From: Pelagomonas calceolata
Taxonomy: Eukaryota > Sar > Pelagophyceae > Pelagomonadales > Pelagomonadaceae
DNA length: 64,000 nt
NCBI GenBank assembly: GCA_918797485.1
Contig: CAKKNE010000003.1
Location: forward strand, 2,108,001-2,172,000
Direction: 5' to 3'
Of this stretch, positions 8,352-16,708 are shown in pieces. Below the pieces are notes generated by a model. The model ran no database searches. It had not been told where the DNA came from and saw only the letters and a program-made list of their open reading frames with translations. How positions within the stretch are numbered: position 1 is the stretch's first letter; each line of letters starts with the position of its first letter. The translations under genes were made by a program, and so were the position numbers.

Positions 8352-9206
8352 ATGCGCGGCGGCTGCCTCTTCGTCTCCCATGGCGGCGGCCCCATGCCGC
8401 TTCTGGGCGACCTGTCGCACGCGTCGATGGTGAAGTTCCTGCGCGCGCACGAATACCGACCGTCCGCGGTATTACTGATCTCGGCGCACTGGCAGACCAC
8501 CGTGCCAACCCTGACGAGCGGCGCGCGGCCGCAATTGATCTACGACTACGGCGGCTTCCCGCCCAAGAGCTACCAGTACACATATGCCGCCAGCGGTGAC
8601 CCTGCATTGGCCAAACGAGCCGCGGCGTTGCTTCAGGCGGCTGGTATCGCCGCGCGCCTCGACGAGAGCCGAGGGTGGGACCACGGCGTCTTCGTGCCGA
8701 TGATGCTCATGTTCCCGAAAGCTGATATACCGATAGTATGCCTCTCGCTGCTGACAAATGCGGACCCCGCGAAACACTTCGAGCTGGGGCGAGCTTTGAG
8801 GCCGTTGCGGGACGAGGGCGTGCTCATCCTCGGGAGCGGCTCGTCTTACCACAATATGGGCGGCTTCTTCGGCGGCGTCGCCAACTGTGTAATCAAATTT
8901 CGCGGACACCCGACTCACTGGTTGATTTCCACACAGGTCGCCAACGCGGCCGAAGCGTCGGCGGCCTTCGACGCCTACCTCACGACGGCCTGTGCCGCGC
9001 CGGCGGCCGAGCGAAGGAAGCTACTGGTGGACTGGGAGCGCGCGCCGTGCGCGAGGGCGTGCCACCCGCCCGGCGGCGAGGAGCACCTGCTTCCTCTCCA
9101 CGTCGTCGCCGGTGCCGCTTTTGATGACGAGTCGGGGACGAAGCTTTGGACCGAGCCGGACTTCTTCGGCCGGGTCACGATGAGCTCCTGGGGCTTCTCT
9201 GTATAG
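8352..9206 (+). CDS. LigB/DODA-type extradiol ring-cleavage dioxygenase
   Basis: The ATG at 8352 starts MRGGCLFVSHGGGP, the normal family N-terminus. Removing the 60-nt introner 8877-8936 gives 264 residues, the usual length for class III 4,5-DOPA dioxygenase-like enzymes. Metal-binding His residues are visible in SHGGG, ISAHW and GWDHG, and the C-terminal HPPGGEEHLLPLH motif is intact. The family uses Fe(II) or Zn(II) to open catechol rings of DOPA or related compounds; the true substrate is unknown. Its stop is 11 bp from the stop of the convergent cofactor C gene. If the intron is retained the frame stays open and adds 20 residues in front of the last third. Confidence 0.88.
   Translation: MRGGCLFVSHGGGPMPLLGDLSHASMVKFLRAHEYRPSAVLLISAHWQTTVPTLTSGARPQLIYDYGGFPPKSYQYTYAASGDPALAKRAAALLQAAGIAARLDESRGWDHGVFVPMMLMFPKADIPIVCLSLLTNADPAKHFELGRALRPLRDEGVLILGSGSSYHNMGGFFGGVANCVIKFRGHPTHWLISTQVANAAEASAAFDAYLTTACAAPAAERRKLLVDWERAPCARACHPPGGEEHLLPLHVVAGAAFDDESGTKLWTEPDFFGRVTMSSWGFSV
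8877..8936 (+). other. Introner, family A, 60-nt intron
   Basis: The element (8885-8936, 52 bp) begins CTGTGTAATCAAATTTCG and ends TTGATTTCCACACAG. It is flanked by a perfect 8-bp duplication GTCGCCAA (8877-8884 and 8937-8944). The donor is the GT of the upstream copy and the acceptor is the CAG of the element. Splicing restores the original target exactly (Gly-Val-Ala-Asn). The element lies in the opposite orientation, relative to its gene, from the copies at 29897 and 61827. Confidence 0.93.
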
Positions 9207-9217
9207 TTGTGTAAAAT

Positions 9218-10270
9218 TTAACTCATAGCCGTGAACCCATGCCCCAATTCCGCGAGCGGCAGCAGCACCAGCTCCTGCTCGGCAGCAACCGAAGCCGCCT
9301 GTTCAGGCACCTTTGTAGCATAGTCGACCCGATCCAGCTCGCGCCAGTGCGGGTTCGCCGCCGTCTTGAGCCACTTGAAGTCCTGCACATCTTTCCACGC
9401 GCCGGTCTTCACGAAGGTCGCCATCTGCTCGGCATGAATACCGGACCACGTGCACGCGTAGGCCGCGAACCGGCAATCGTCGCAGGCTTCGATGATCGGC
9501 CCCGACGCCGATGCGACATGGAAGGTTGTATCTGTGGTGTCATGGATCCGGAGCTGCCGCGGCACCACCCTAAACACACATCCGACGCAGTTGTGCACGT
9601 AGCACGGCCCCGCTATTACTCGTGAAAAGACGTGGCAGTTCTCCAAACGTACCAATCGCAGGGTCTGCAAAGGGTACGGCGCGAACACGACGCAATCCTT
9701 CAAATCCTCGAGATGGACTTGCGTCGACCACGTCTCGTCCACGACCAAGACTTTTCCGACTTCATTCCTAAAACCGGGGATCTCCCCACCCACGCTTACT
9801 TTGGACATCTCCTTCTGGCGATCCGCAAACTTGATTTTTTCGACGCCTTTCTCCACATGCACCGTGCCCTCGGCGAAGGCGTACTTTTCTCTAGGACAAA
9901 TTCTTTCCTTGGCCTCCTTCACGGCGTTCGTGGCCTGGTCGGCCTCGGCCGTCGCGCGCTTGATGTCGTACTGCGTGAGGTAGGCGGCGGCATCCGAAAC
10001 TTTACTTCTTAAGGTAGCCGCGTCCTGCTCCAGCTGTTTTACTTCGGCCTCAGTGGAAGCCGCTTCGGCGCGTTTCGCGACTTTGTCGCTCTCGCCCCCG
10101 AACTTCTGCCAGAAGACGGCCGGGTCCTCGTCCGCGTCGACGGTCTTTTCGGCGCGCGCTTTCGCCCACTTGGCCTTGCGCGCTTTGTCGCGCGCGGCCA
10201 TTCTTTCCGCAAAAGACATGGACTGTTTTTTTGCGGCGGCGTTCGCGGCGGCTTCGTCGAGGGCGGACAT
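9218..10270 (-). CDS. TBCC: Tubulin-binding cofactor C
   Basis: The ATG at 10270 (MSALDEAAANAAAKK) is used; an upstream GTG frame adds no signal. The 350-residue protein has an N-terminal charged helical part (spectrin-like region of TBCC, residues 1-130). A C-CAP/TBCC beta-helix follows with LVRLENCHVFSRVIAGPCYV, HNCVGCVFRVVPRQLRIHDT and DCRFAAYACTWSGI. In the family the helix carries a catalytic Arg in a QLR-like motif; PRQLRIH matches this. The role is GTPase activation of tubulin in the cofactor C/D/E complex during alpha-beta dimer folding, in the cytosol or at the basal body. It is convergent with the dioxygenase gene. Confidence 0.9.
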   Translation of the reverse strand: MSALDEAAANAAAKKQSMSFAERMAARDKARKAKWAKARAEKTVDADEDPAVFWQKFGGESDKVAKRAEAASTEAEVKQLEQDAATLRSKVSDAAAYLTQYDIKRATAEADQATNAVKEAKERICPREKYAFAEGTVHVEKGVEKIKFADRQKEMSKVSVGGEIPGFRNEVGKVLVVDETWSTQVHLEDLKDCVVFAPYPLQTLRLVRLENCHVFSRVIAGPCYVHNCVGCVFRVVPRQLRIHDTTDTTFHVASASGPIIEACDDCRFAAYACTWSGIHAEQMATFVKTGAWKDVQDFKWLKTAANPHWRELDRVDYATKVPEQAASVAAEQELVLLPLAELGHGFTAMS

Positions 10271-10458
10271 TTTCGTGCTGCGGCAGCCTTGGCTTTGTAA
10301 CCGGTAACTGGTGTGCGGGACCTCAAATCGCACAGCGGCTGGCTAAGAGCTACGAGAACACTCTTAAACGCAGCCGAATGGATGCAGGATCCGCCTCTTG
10401 TGCAAATTTGGCACCGGTATGCTTCGTGAGTCCCGTAGATGTCGAACGCCGCGAGTTA

Positions 10459-10480
10459 GCTAGCGGTGTAAGATACTAGC
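10459..10480 (-). promoter_or_regulatory. CTAG dyad promoter motif, copy 3
   Basis: GCTAGCGGTGTAAG then ATACTAGC, the reverse orientation of the motif, about 190 bp upstream of the TBCC start and so in the same sense as that gene. Confidence 0.6.
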
Positions 10481-10604
10481 AAAGCTAATATATATGTATA
10501 TCTCACTAAAAGAGAAATCCTGGGGGTACCCCGCGGCAGCAGGAGCATCCGTCCGTTGTCCGCTCCCCCAATAGTATAAAACTTAGACGGGGGACTTGTA
10601 ACAC

Positions 10605-11996
10605 TCACGCGGGCACGTGCGTCGACTCCGAGGAATTGTTCTCCTTGGGAACGGTGAGGCGGTTCCAGAGCAGCAGGATATATAGGATTGCGGCCGCGTC
10701 GATGGCCACGAGCCAAATCGCGAAGGCGTCGCCCGGCGGCAGGTATCCCGCGACCGTCGCACCGGTCCCGCGCCCGAGCATGTAAGCGCCTGCATTGCAT
10801 GCCATCACGTACGAGCGGTGAATAGGCGGGGGCTGCTTCGAGACCAGCGCCCAGCCGAAGCCCTGCGAGGACATCGACGCGTGAATCTCGGGACGACGTC
10901 GCGGCGATGGCGTGTTTAAGTTCGGACGCGGCCGCTGCGCCTTCGCGAATTGCGCCCCGATGAGGAACACCACGGCACCGACGCCGTAGACGACGGCGCG
11001 CGACGCGATGTTGAGCTTGTAGCTCCAGAAGAACACCGTTCCCGCAATCATCGCGCCGAAGAACAGGAGACAGCCCCGGCGGTCCTCAACGTAGTTGCTG
11101 ACGGGCAAGAGTCCCGTCGGCGCCGCGACGACGTTCAGACCACCGAGGTAGAGCGCGGTCGCGACGACGGACCAGCCGAAGCGCGTTTCGGCTAACATCG
11201 CGGTATGGACCTCCCAGGACCCGACGTTCAGGGGCACCGCGAAGACGATCGGCAGGATCGGCAATATACGGTCCCACGGGATCCCCGTCTGCGCCGGCGA
11301 CGGCGCGCCTCCCAAAGCATTGGGCTTCTTCGCGACCGGCGGCTCGACCATGAAAGTCTGGAGTAGAACAGCGACGACAACGGCAAAAACGGCCCAGAGC
11401 CAGCCCGGCGACGTATATTTATTGAATACCTTGCCGTCGCAGTCGAGGCTCGAGCAAATCGCGTACAGCGCGCCGCCGATGAAAGGACCGATGCCGTAGC
11501 CGAGCCCGACCGAGAGCGAGACGTACTGCATGTAGTGCGAGCGCAGTTCCGTGGACGTGGACCGCGCGACGTACGTGCTCAGCCACGTGGGGCCGCCGGC
11601 GAGGCCCGTGATCACGCGAGCGACCATGATCGTGGCTAAACTTCCCGAGAGGTCGCCGAGCGCATAGAGGATCCATCCGACGAAATTGAAGCCGCAGAGC
11701 GCCAGCATGAGCGTCTTCAATCGATAGTGCTTCAGCGGGTAGCCCAGAAACGGCTGCATAAGGCCGGTGCCTAAGGCCGTGATACCAACAAGCCAGCCGG
11801 CGGTACTCGCGGACCCGCCGACGGCCTTGACGTACATCGTGGCCGTCGGAATGATCGCCGTGAAGCCGCCCACTTGCATGACGCCCTGTAGAAGCACGAC
11901 TAGAAGGGAGCTCGTGGGCGGCCGCTTCTCCTTCTTGTTTGGCTTGATGGCCTCCAGGTCCTTGAGGTCTGTCGACCCATAATCAGCAGTAATCAT
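10605..11996 (-). CDS. Major facilitator superfamily transporter
   Basis: A 463-residue single-exon membrane protein with about 12 predicted helices in two halves. A central cytoplasmic loop (about residues 215-245) contains VAKKPNALGGAPSPAQ. The loop between helices 2 and 3 has the MFS-like GYPLKHYRLK stretch, and helix 4 has ARVITGLAGGPTWLSTY. A charged cytosolic N-terminus precedes helix 1. The substrate cannot be read from the sequence. The gene is transcribed in the same direction as TBCC, upstream of it, and its own start diverges from the putative hydrolase gene at 12305. Confidence 0.85.
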   Translation of the reverse strand: MITADYGSTDLKDLEAIKPNKKEKRPPTSSLLVVLLQGVMQVGGFTAIIPTATMYVKAVGGSASTAGWLVGITALGTGLMQPFLGYPLKHYRLKTLMLALCGFNFVGWILYALGDLSGSLATIMVARVITGLAGGPTWLSTYVARSTSTELRSHYMQYVSLSVGLGYGIGPFIGGALYAICSSLDCDGKVFNKYTSPGWLWAVFAVVVAVLLQTFMVEPPVAKKPNALGGAPSPAQTGIPWDRILPILPIVFAVPLNVGSWEVHTAMLAETRFGWSVVATALYLGGLNVVAAPTGLLPVSNYVEDRRGCLLFFGAMIAGTVFFWSYKLNIASRAVVYGVGAVVFLIGAQFAKAQRPRPNLNTPSPRRRPEIHASMSSQGFGWALVSKQPPPIHRSYVMACNAGAYMLGRGTGATVAGYLPPGDAFAIWLVAIDAAAILYILLLWNRLTVPKENNSSESTHVPA

Positions 11997-12122
11997 CTCA
12001 GGTCTTTCAAGAGCCTAGCTCACTCGTGAGTTCACTGATTGAGGTCGCTTTTACAGGGTGAAACGCAACTAACAATCAAGTTGAAGGAAGCGCTCCGGAG
12101 TGTTCCAATCTCTGTCGATAAT

Positions 12123-12146
12123 GCTAGTGTCTTACAGGCCGCTAGC
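12123..12146 (+). promoter_or_regulatory. CTAG dyad promoter motif, copy 4
   Basis: GCTAGTGTCTTACAG then GCCGCTAGC, in the divergent space between the MFS start (11996) and the hydrolase-like start (12305). This is one of the best matches to the consensus. Confidence 0.7.
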
Positions 12147-12304
12147 AAGCGCCGTGGCCAAGCAACTGCGCGCGTAGCCATGCCCTGTTAGTTTTGCTGA
12201 GGGGACGAAACTACTGCAAGACGTCAGTTGCAGCACTGCTGCAAGTTCTAGCACGCGTGCGCCCGAAATAGAGTACGGAGAGCATTGCACTGCTGAGCAC
12301 GGTG

Positions 12305-12943
12305 ATGCGTGCGCTCTTCCTGCTGTGCTGCGGAGCTGCCGCGAGCGCAGCGGTCACCGAACCGCGCGTCCTCCTCAAACTCAGCCCGCTCATCGGCGGC
12401 CCGAAGCTGCTCCGCGTCCACAGCCAGTTATTCGTCGACTCGGGCGCGGGCATTGACGGCTGGGACTTCGTACCAAAGGACGCGACGGCACCTGCCACCC
12501 TCGCGCGGCTCCTGACGCTGCGCGCGGCGCCCGGCGACGCTAGGCGTCTCGTGGCGAATGATGGTGTAGGCATGTACGACGTCGGCGCGGCGGCCGCGGC
12601 ATCATCAGACGCCATCGACGCCGCCCTCGCCGAGCGGCCGACGGACCTGCATCTCATTTCGAACAACTGCTGGAGCCACACGATCGACGCCGCGGCCGCG
12701 GCGCTCGGCACGGACCGAGGCGGGGCCGTTCGAGCGCTCGTCGGCGCCGTGCTAAGGCGGCGACCCTGGCGGCCAGTAGCGCGACCGCCGATTGAGCGCG
12801 ATTCCGTCGCGGAAGCGCTCGCCGCGGAAAAGTCGAAACGCTACGGGACCTCGCTGGCGGGACTTTTCTCCGAAGAGGACCGTGCTCGCGCCGGGGCATC
12901 GATCAAAGCGGCGCTCGCCGACGAGGCCGAGCCCCCCGGTTAA
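12305..12943 (+). CDS. Secreted putative thiol hydrolase (PPPDE/LRAT-like)
   Basis: A 212-residue protein starting at ATG 12305 with a cleavable signal peptide (ALFLLCCGAAASAAV). A His in RVHSQLFVDS and a Cys in HLISNNCWSHT are spaced like the H-box and NC motif of permuted papain-like folds (PPPDE/DeSI, LRAT, NlpC/P60). This is a fold-level resemblance only. The C-terminal third is Ala/Arg-rich and low in information. The last codons and the stop lie inside a tandem duplication (12917-13087) shared with the convergent WW gene. Confidence 0.6.
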   Translation: MRALFLLCCGAAASAAVTEPRVLLKLSPLIGGPKLLRVHSQLFVDSGAGIDGWDFVPKDATAPATLARLLTLRAAPGDARRLVANDGVGMYDVGAAAAASSDAIDAALAERPTDLHLISNNCWSHTIDAAAAALGTDRGGAVRALVGAVLRRRPWRPVARPPIERDSVAEALAAEKSKRYGTSLAGLFSEEDRARAGASIKAALADEAEPPG

Positions 12944-13087
12944 GCGTTTCTAGAGAATCATTAGTACTACACAGCGGTCTAGATGCCGAGTTTGGCCATG
13001 ATTTTGCCGACGAGGCCGAGCCCCCAGGATAAGTTTCTAGAGTTACTACACAGCGGCCGCTAGATGCCGAGTTTGGCCATGATTTTG
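12917..13087. repeat. Tandem duplication at a convergent gene junction
   Basis: Two adjacent copies of about 90 and 82 bp (12917-13005 and 13006-13087) both contain CGACGAGGCCGAGCCCCC, a TAAG, TTTCTAGAG, ACTACACAGCGG, and TAGATGCCGAGTTTGGCCAT. The first copy ends the hydrolase-like gene and the second supplies the stop and last codons of the WW gene; each also carries a dead copy of the other gene end. The copies differ at a few positions and by small gaps, so the event is not brand new. Confidence 0.85.
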
Positions 13088-13797
13088 TCGAGCTTGGCCT
13101 CGATCGCCGAGAGGCGCGCCTCGACGCCCGCGGCGCCGTTCGTCGCAGAGGAGGACGGCGCCGCCCGTTGGGGCATGGCCGGCGCCGCCGCGGCCGCCCG
13201 CGGCATGACCGGCGGCGGCGACGCAGCTTTTGGCTCGGGCTTTTTCCACGACGGCGCGGCCGCGGGCGCCGGCGCAGGTTTAGGCTTTGGCTTCGGCGCG
13301 GCGCCGCCGCCCGCCGCGGCCTTCTTGGCCGCGGCCTCGCGGTTGCGGCGCATGATCTCCTTGAAGCCGCCGCCGCCGCCGCCGCCACCACCGGCCATCA
13401 TCGCGCTCAGCTGGCCCGCCACGCCGCCGCCGCCGCCTCCCGAGGGTGCCCGCGCGCCGCCGCCGCCGCCGCCACCAGAAACGACCTTGCCCGCGGGGCC
13501 TCTTTCGGGAGGCGGCCCTACTTTTTTCAGAGCCTTGCCCTTCTGGATGTCCCCCAGCAGCCCGCCCATGCCGCCGCCCGCGGGCATCTTCGGCCGCGCG
13601 GCCGCGACGGGCGCCGCGGATCGAACAGCGGCGGCCTTCGGCGCGGCGGCCCGCGGCGCCGGCTTGGGCGCCGCCTTCGGGGCCTCGGGCTTGTCCCACG
13701 TCGTCTCCTCCCGGCCCTCGTGGTAATAGTACCACTCGCCCTCGTCGGTCTGGAATGCCTCCCAGCCGGGGAGGAGGTTCTTGTCCTCGCCGGCCAT
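13060..13797 (-). CDS. WW-WH2 actin-binding protein
   Basis: A 245-residue protein. The N-terminal WW domain (LLPGWEAFQTDEGEWYYYHE ... TTWDKP, residues 8-37) binds Pro-rich partners. A Pro/Ala linker leads to a WH2-like motif near residues 78-95 (GGLLGDIQKGKALKKV), the actin-monomer-binding helix plus LKKV of WASP/verprolin proteins. Gly-rich runs follow, then a second helical block (GFKEIMRRNREAAAKKAA), a Lys/Pro linker and a short C-terminal coiled coil (ARLSAIEAKLDKIMAKLGI) that could oligomerise it. The order WW-WH2-coil is unusual. The Gly runs are coded by GCC/CCG repeats and may vary in length. Confidence 0.8.
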   Translation of the reverse strand: MAGEDKNLLPGWEAFQTDEGEWYYYHEGREETTWDKPEAPKAAPKPAPRAAAPKAAAVRSAAPVAAARPKMPAGGGMGGLLGDIQKGKALKKVGPPPERGPAGKVVSGGGGGGGARAPSGGGGGGVAGQLSAMMAGGGGGGGGGFKEIMRRNREAAAKKAAAGGGAAPKPKPKPAPAPAAAPSWKKPEPKAASPPPVMPRAAAAAPAMPQRAAPSSSATNGAAGVEARLSAIEAKLDKIMAKLGI

Positions 13798-14659
13798 GGT
13801 TACTCCCTCGCGTTTTTGCGCGCGTCGGGCTTAAAGTTACGCGTCGGCGTTTACGCGTCGGCGTATAGAGTTTGGATGAGCCTGGGAGAGACCTCCTCGG
13901 CTTTTGCTGTAGAGCCGCGTTACAGCAAAGAAATTGCAAGCGCGCCAAACTATGGCTGCGCCAGCAACTCAACGAAGATTATTGCTGCGTTGGCGTTGCG
14001 TGCTCGGCAAGCAGTCGCAGCGCAAAGGCTTGGCAGCCAAGCCTCTGCGAAATGCGGCTCCGTGGGACACGTTTTTAGCCCTAGCACGACACGTTCAGCG
14101 GTGCTTGAGACGAATGGCAAGGAGACATCGCACATTTTGTTAACGTGCGGGTATTTTTGATCAAAACACGGGTCTCCGTGCCCGCCTGGGGTTTTGGGGC
14201 GCGCGAGCAGCCATCTCGTTGACGACAGGTCCCGAATTGGCGGCTAGTGGTCATGCCACTTCGAACACCACGTTTTGGGCGGAGCGGCAAATTGTCCCTG
14301 CTTCACGCGACTAAACACGTGCATACAGCGTCTCACAGCCCTCAGCCTCTCCGCACAGCCTCCGAGACCCCAACCTGCAAACGTGGTCGCAGCTGATGCG
14401 CCCATTGCTGCATAAATCCACATGGGCGATTGGCAAAGAACCGCCCAGGGCGGGCGGGAGCGCCTAGCGCACCGCGCTACCGGCAGAGCACGCGGACTTC
14501 GCTCGCTCCCAGTACCCCAATCCACACTCGCTGACCGGCCGCTCCCAGCAAAAATTGGCCGACCCGGCCGCCCCTCCCGATACCTTCCGCGACCTGAGAC
14601 CCTTTCCCGGGGAGCGCGCCCTCACCGCCCCGCCCCGCGCGCAGACAACAAAAACAACG
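13798..14659. other. Intergenic region, 862 bp
   Basis: This is the divergent space between the WW gene and the DegT gene. Short frames here show no family signal. An inverted repeat TTTGCTGTA / TACAGCAAA (13903-13911 and 13921-13929, 9-bp loop) could form a hairpin. I see no CTAG dyad motif and no RNA gene. Confidence 0.35.
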
Positions 14660-15982
14660 ATGACGTGCAACACCAAGCTCATACTCTGCGCCGCCGTGCT
14701 CCCCGCCATATCGTCGCTCGCGATCGGGGGCCGGCGGCTCCGCAAGAACATCAAGATGCCCGACCCGGTGCCCCGCGAGGGCATCGACGAGGTCATCAAG
14801 ACCATGGAGTCGGGCAAGCTCTTTAGATACAACGTCGCGTCGAAGGAGGAGTCGCAAGTTTCCCTCGTGGAGAAGGAGTTCTCGGACTTCACGGGCCACA
14901 AGTTCGCCGTCGGCCTCAACTCGTGCGGCAGCGCCATCTTCCTCATGCTCAAGTGCGCCGGCGCGCAGCACGGCGACAAGGTGCTGACGAACGGCTTCAC
15001 GTTCACGGCCGTGCCGTCGGCCATCGTCCACGCGGGCTGCGACCCCGTCTACGTCGAGACGACGCCGGGCTACGTGGTGGACGTCGCCGACCTCGAGAAG
15101 AAGATGGACGCGAACCCGGACTGCAAGTACTTTATTGTGTCGCACATGCGCGGCAAGTTGGCGAGCATGGACGCGATCAAGAAGTTGTGCGACGCCAAGG
15201 GCGTCGAGTTACTGGAAGATTGTGCTCATTCCCTGGGCGTGTTGTGGAACGGCGGCCACTCGGGCCACCACGGCACGATGGCGGCCTTCTCCTCCCAAAG
15301 CTACAAGATGCTCAACTCCGGCGAGGGGGGCTTCTTCGTCACGGACGACGACTACGCGGCCGCGAGATGTATGGCCTACGCCGGCGCCTACGAGGCCCTG
15401 GCGGACAAGCACTACTGCCGCCCCTGCGACGCGGCGCTGGCCAAGGTCATGGACGGCAGCATCCCGAACTTCTCGCTGCGCATGCACGAGGGCACGGCGG
15501 CCATGCTCCGCCCCCAGATCAAGACGATCGAGGCGCGCCGCGCGGAGTACAACGAGCGCTACTACCGCATCGCGGCCCAGCTCAACGCGCTGCCGGGCTG
15601 CTCCGTCGAGGACCAGCTCCCGCAAGTTACCATTGTTGGGGATTCGGTCCAGTTCAACGTCGAGGCCACGGCACTCGGTGACGACTTAGACGCCGGCGCC
15701 GACGCCTTCCTGGCCAAGTGCGCCGCGCGCGGCCTGCCGGTCGAGCGCTTCGGCTCGGGCAGCAACGCGAGGAATTTCAAGAACTGGAAGTACGCCAAGG
15801 CGCCGGAGTGCGGTTTACCGGTCACGGCGGACATCATCTCGCGCGCCTTCGACGTCCGCTTACCCCTGTTATTCGAGGAGGAGGATTTTGAGATCATGGT
15901 CGAGATCATCCAGGAGTCGCTCGCCGAGGTCGCCGCCGGCGAGCTCGAGGTGAAGGAGCAGGAGGTCGCCTACGCCCGCTAA
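14660..15982 (+). CDS. DegT/DnrJ/EryC1-family PLP aminotransferase
   Basis: The ATG at 14660 gives 440 residues with an N-terminal hydrophobic signal or anchor (CNTKLILCAAVLPAISSLA). Family features: VGLNSCGSAIFLML near the N-terminus, NGFTFTAVPSAIVHAGCDPV, an Asp in LLEDCAHSLG that contacts the pyridine ring, and the Schiff-base Lys at about 216 in SSQSYKMLNSGEGGFF. The family transaminates or dehydrates keto-sugars for cell-surface glycans and nucleotide-sugar modification. The signal-like start suggests a Golgi or secretory location, which would be unusual for a soluble sugar aminotransferase. The substrate is unknown. Confidence 0.88.
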   Translation: MTCNTKLILCAAVLPAISSLAIGGRRLRKNIKMPDPVPREGIDEVIKTMESGKLFRYNVASKEESQVSLVEKEFSDFTGHKFAVGLNSCGSAIFLMLKCAGAQHGDKVLTNGFTFTAVPSAIVHAGCDPVYVETTPGYVVDVADLEKKMDANPDCKYFIVSHMRGKLASMDAIKKLCDAKGVELLEDCAHSLGVLWNGGHSGHHGTMAAFSSQSYKMLNSGEGGFFVTDDDYAAARCMAYAGAYEALADKHYCRPCDAALAKVMDGSIPNFSLRMHEGTAAMLRPQIKTIEARRAEYNERYYRIAAQLNALPGCSVEDQLPQVTIVGDSVQFNVEATALGDDLDAGADAFLAKCAARGLPVERFGSGSNARNFKNWKYAKAPECGLPVTADIISRAFDVRLPLLFEEEDFEIMVEIIQESLAEVAAGELEVKEQEVAYAR

Positions 15983-16708
15983 ATCGTTCGTTTGGCCGGC
16001 GCAAGCATCACCGGCTTCTTCCCCGTCTGTGCTCACGGACGCGCTCGTTCCGCTCCGTACCCCCCCTCCGCTCGCCCGCCGCCGCCGTCGACCCGCCCGC
16101 GAGGGCGACTGTCGACGGCGGCGCGCGTGGATGGCCGTAGTTTAAACAGTAGTAGTTGATGAATCTTGGACTACTACTCCTGTCCCCGTGGGCTTCTGCG
16201 GCGACGGCGTTTTGTCGGCTTGTTCCCCGTTCGCGGATGTCCGCGCCGCCGCGTCGGCGTGGAGCATATAAGTTCGTATAGCGCGCGGTACACCGTCTTC
16301 ATAAATTTATTGCGGTTCGGTCTTAACGGGTGATATTTAGGTGAAATTATATCCGCGTGCATGGGGCGGTGTCCCCAGAGAGCGTGGTATTTTTACCTAT
16401 ATGTTTAGACATATAGACACTTTATGGCTAGGTGTAGACACACTAGCGTTCGCGCGGCCGCGGCGCCGCGTGGAGATTCGTCTCGGGCAGGCGCTCGTTG
16501 CGCGTCTCAGAGTAAACGAAGTATCAGCAATTTATAGCATCTGTGTATAGCGTTCGCGCCAGCGCGCCGGAGACAGCGTGCGCCGAGTTAAGCGCCAGCA
16601 TTTTAGCGCGGTATAAAAAAGCACATCGCTTCGCGCAACAAGCGACCGGGAGACGCTCTCCGAGTAAACGCAGTATTAGCTCGGTATAACAGCCGTATAT
16701 AAACAACC
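15983..16708. other. Intergenic region with hairpin and promoter repeats
   Basis: There are 726 bp between DegT and the C2 gene. About 100 bp after the DegT stop lies a perfect 13-bp inverted repeat (CGCCGCCGTCGAC at 16080-16092, GTCGACGGCGGCG at 16111-16123). Upstream of the C2 gene three related blocks carry (C/A)GAGT(T)AA(A/G)CG...AG..(C/T)AGC and end in TATA-like words, at about 16508-16540, 16576-16615 and 16660-16690. The last runs into TATATAAAC just before the ATG. Confidence 0.5.
16427..16447 (-). promoter_or_regulatory. CTAG dyad promoter motif, copy 5 (diverged)
   Basis: GCTAGGTGTAGACACACTAGC: both CTAG arms and the ACAC half of the core are kept. It is about 260 bp upstream of the C2 gene ATG at 16709. 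Confidence 0.5.

Noticed and set aside
13168-14160. 330-codon plus-strand open frame
   Set aside because: Antisense to the WW-WH2 gene and running into non-coding DNA; no family signal.
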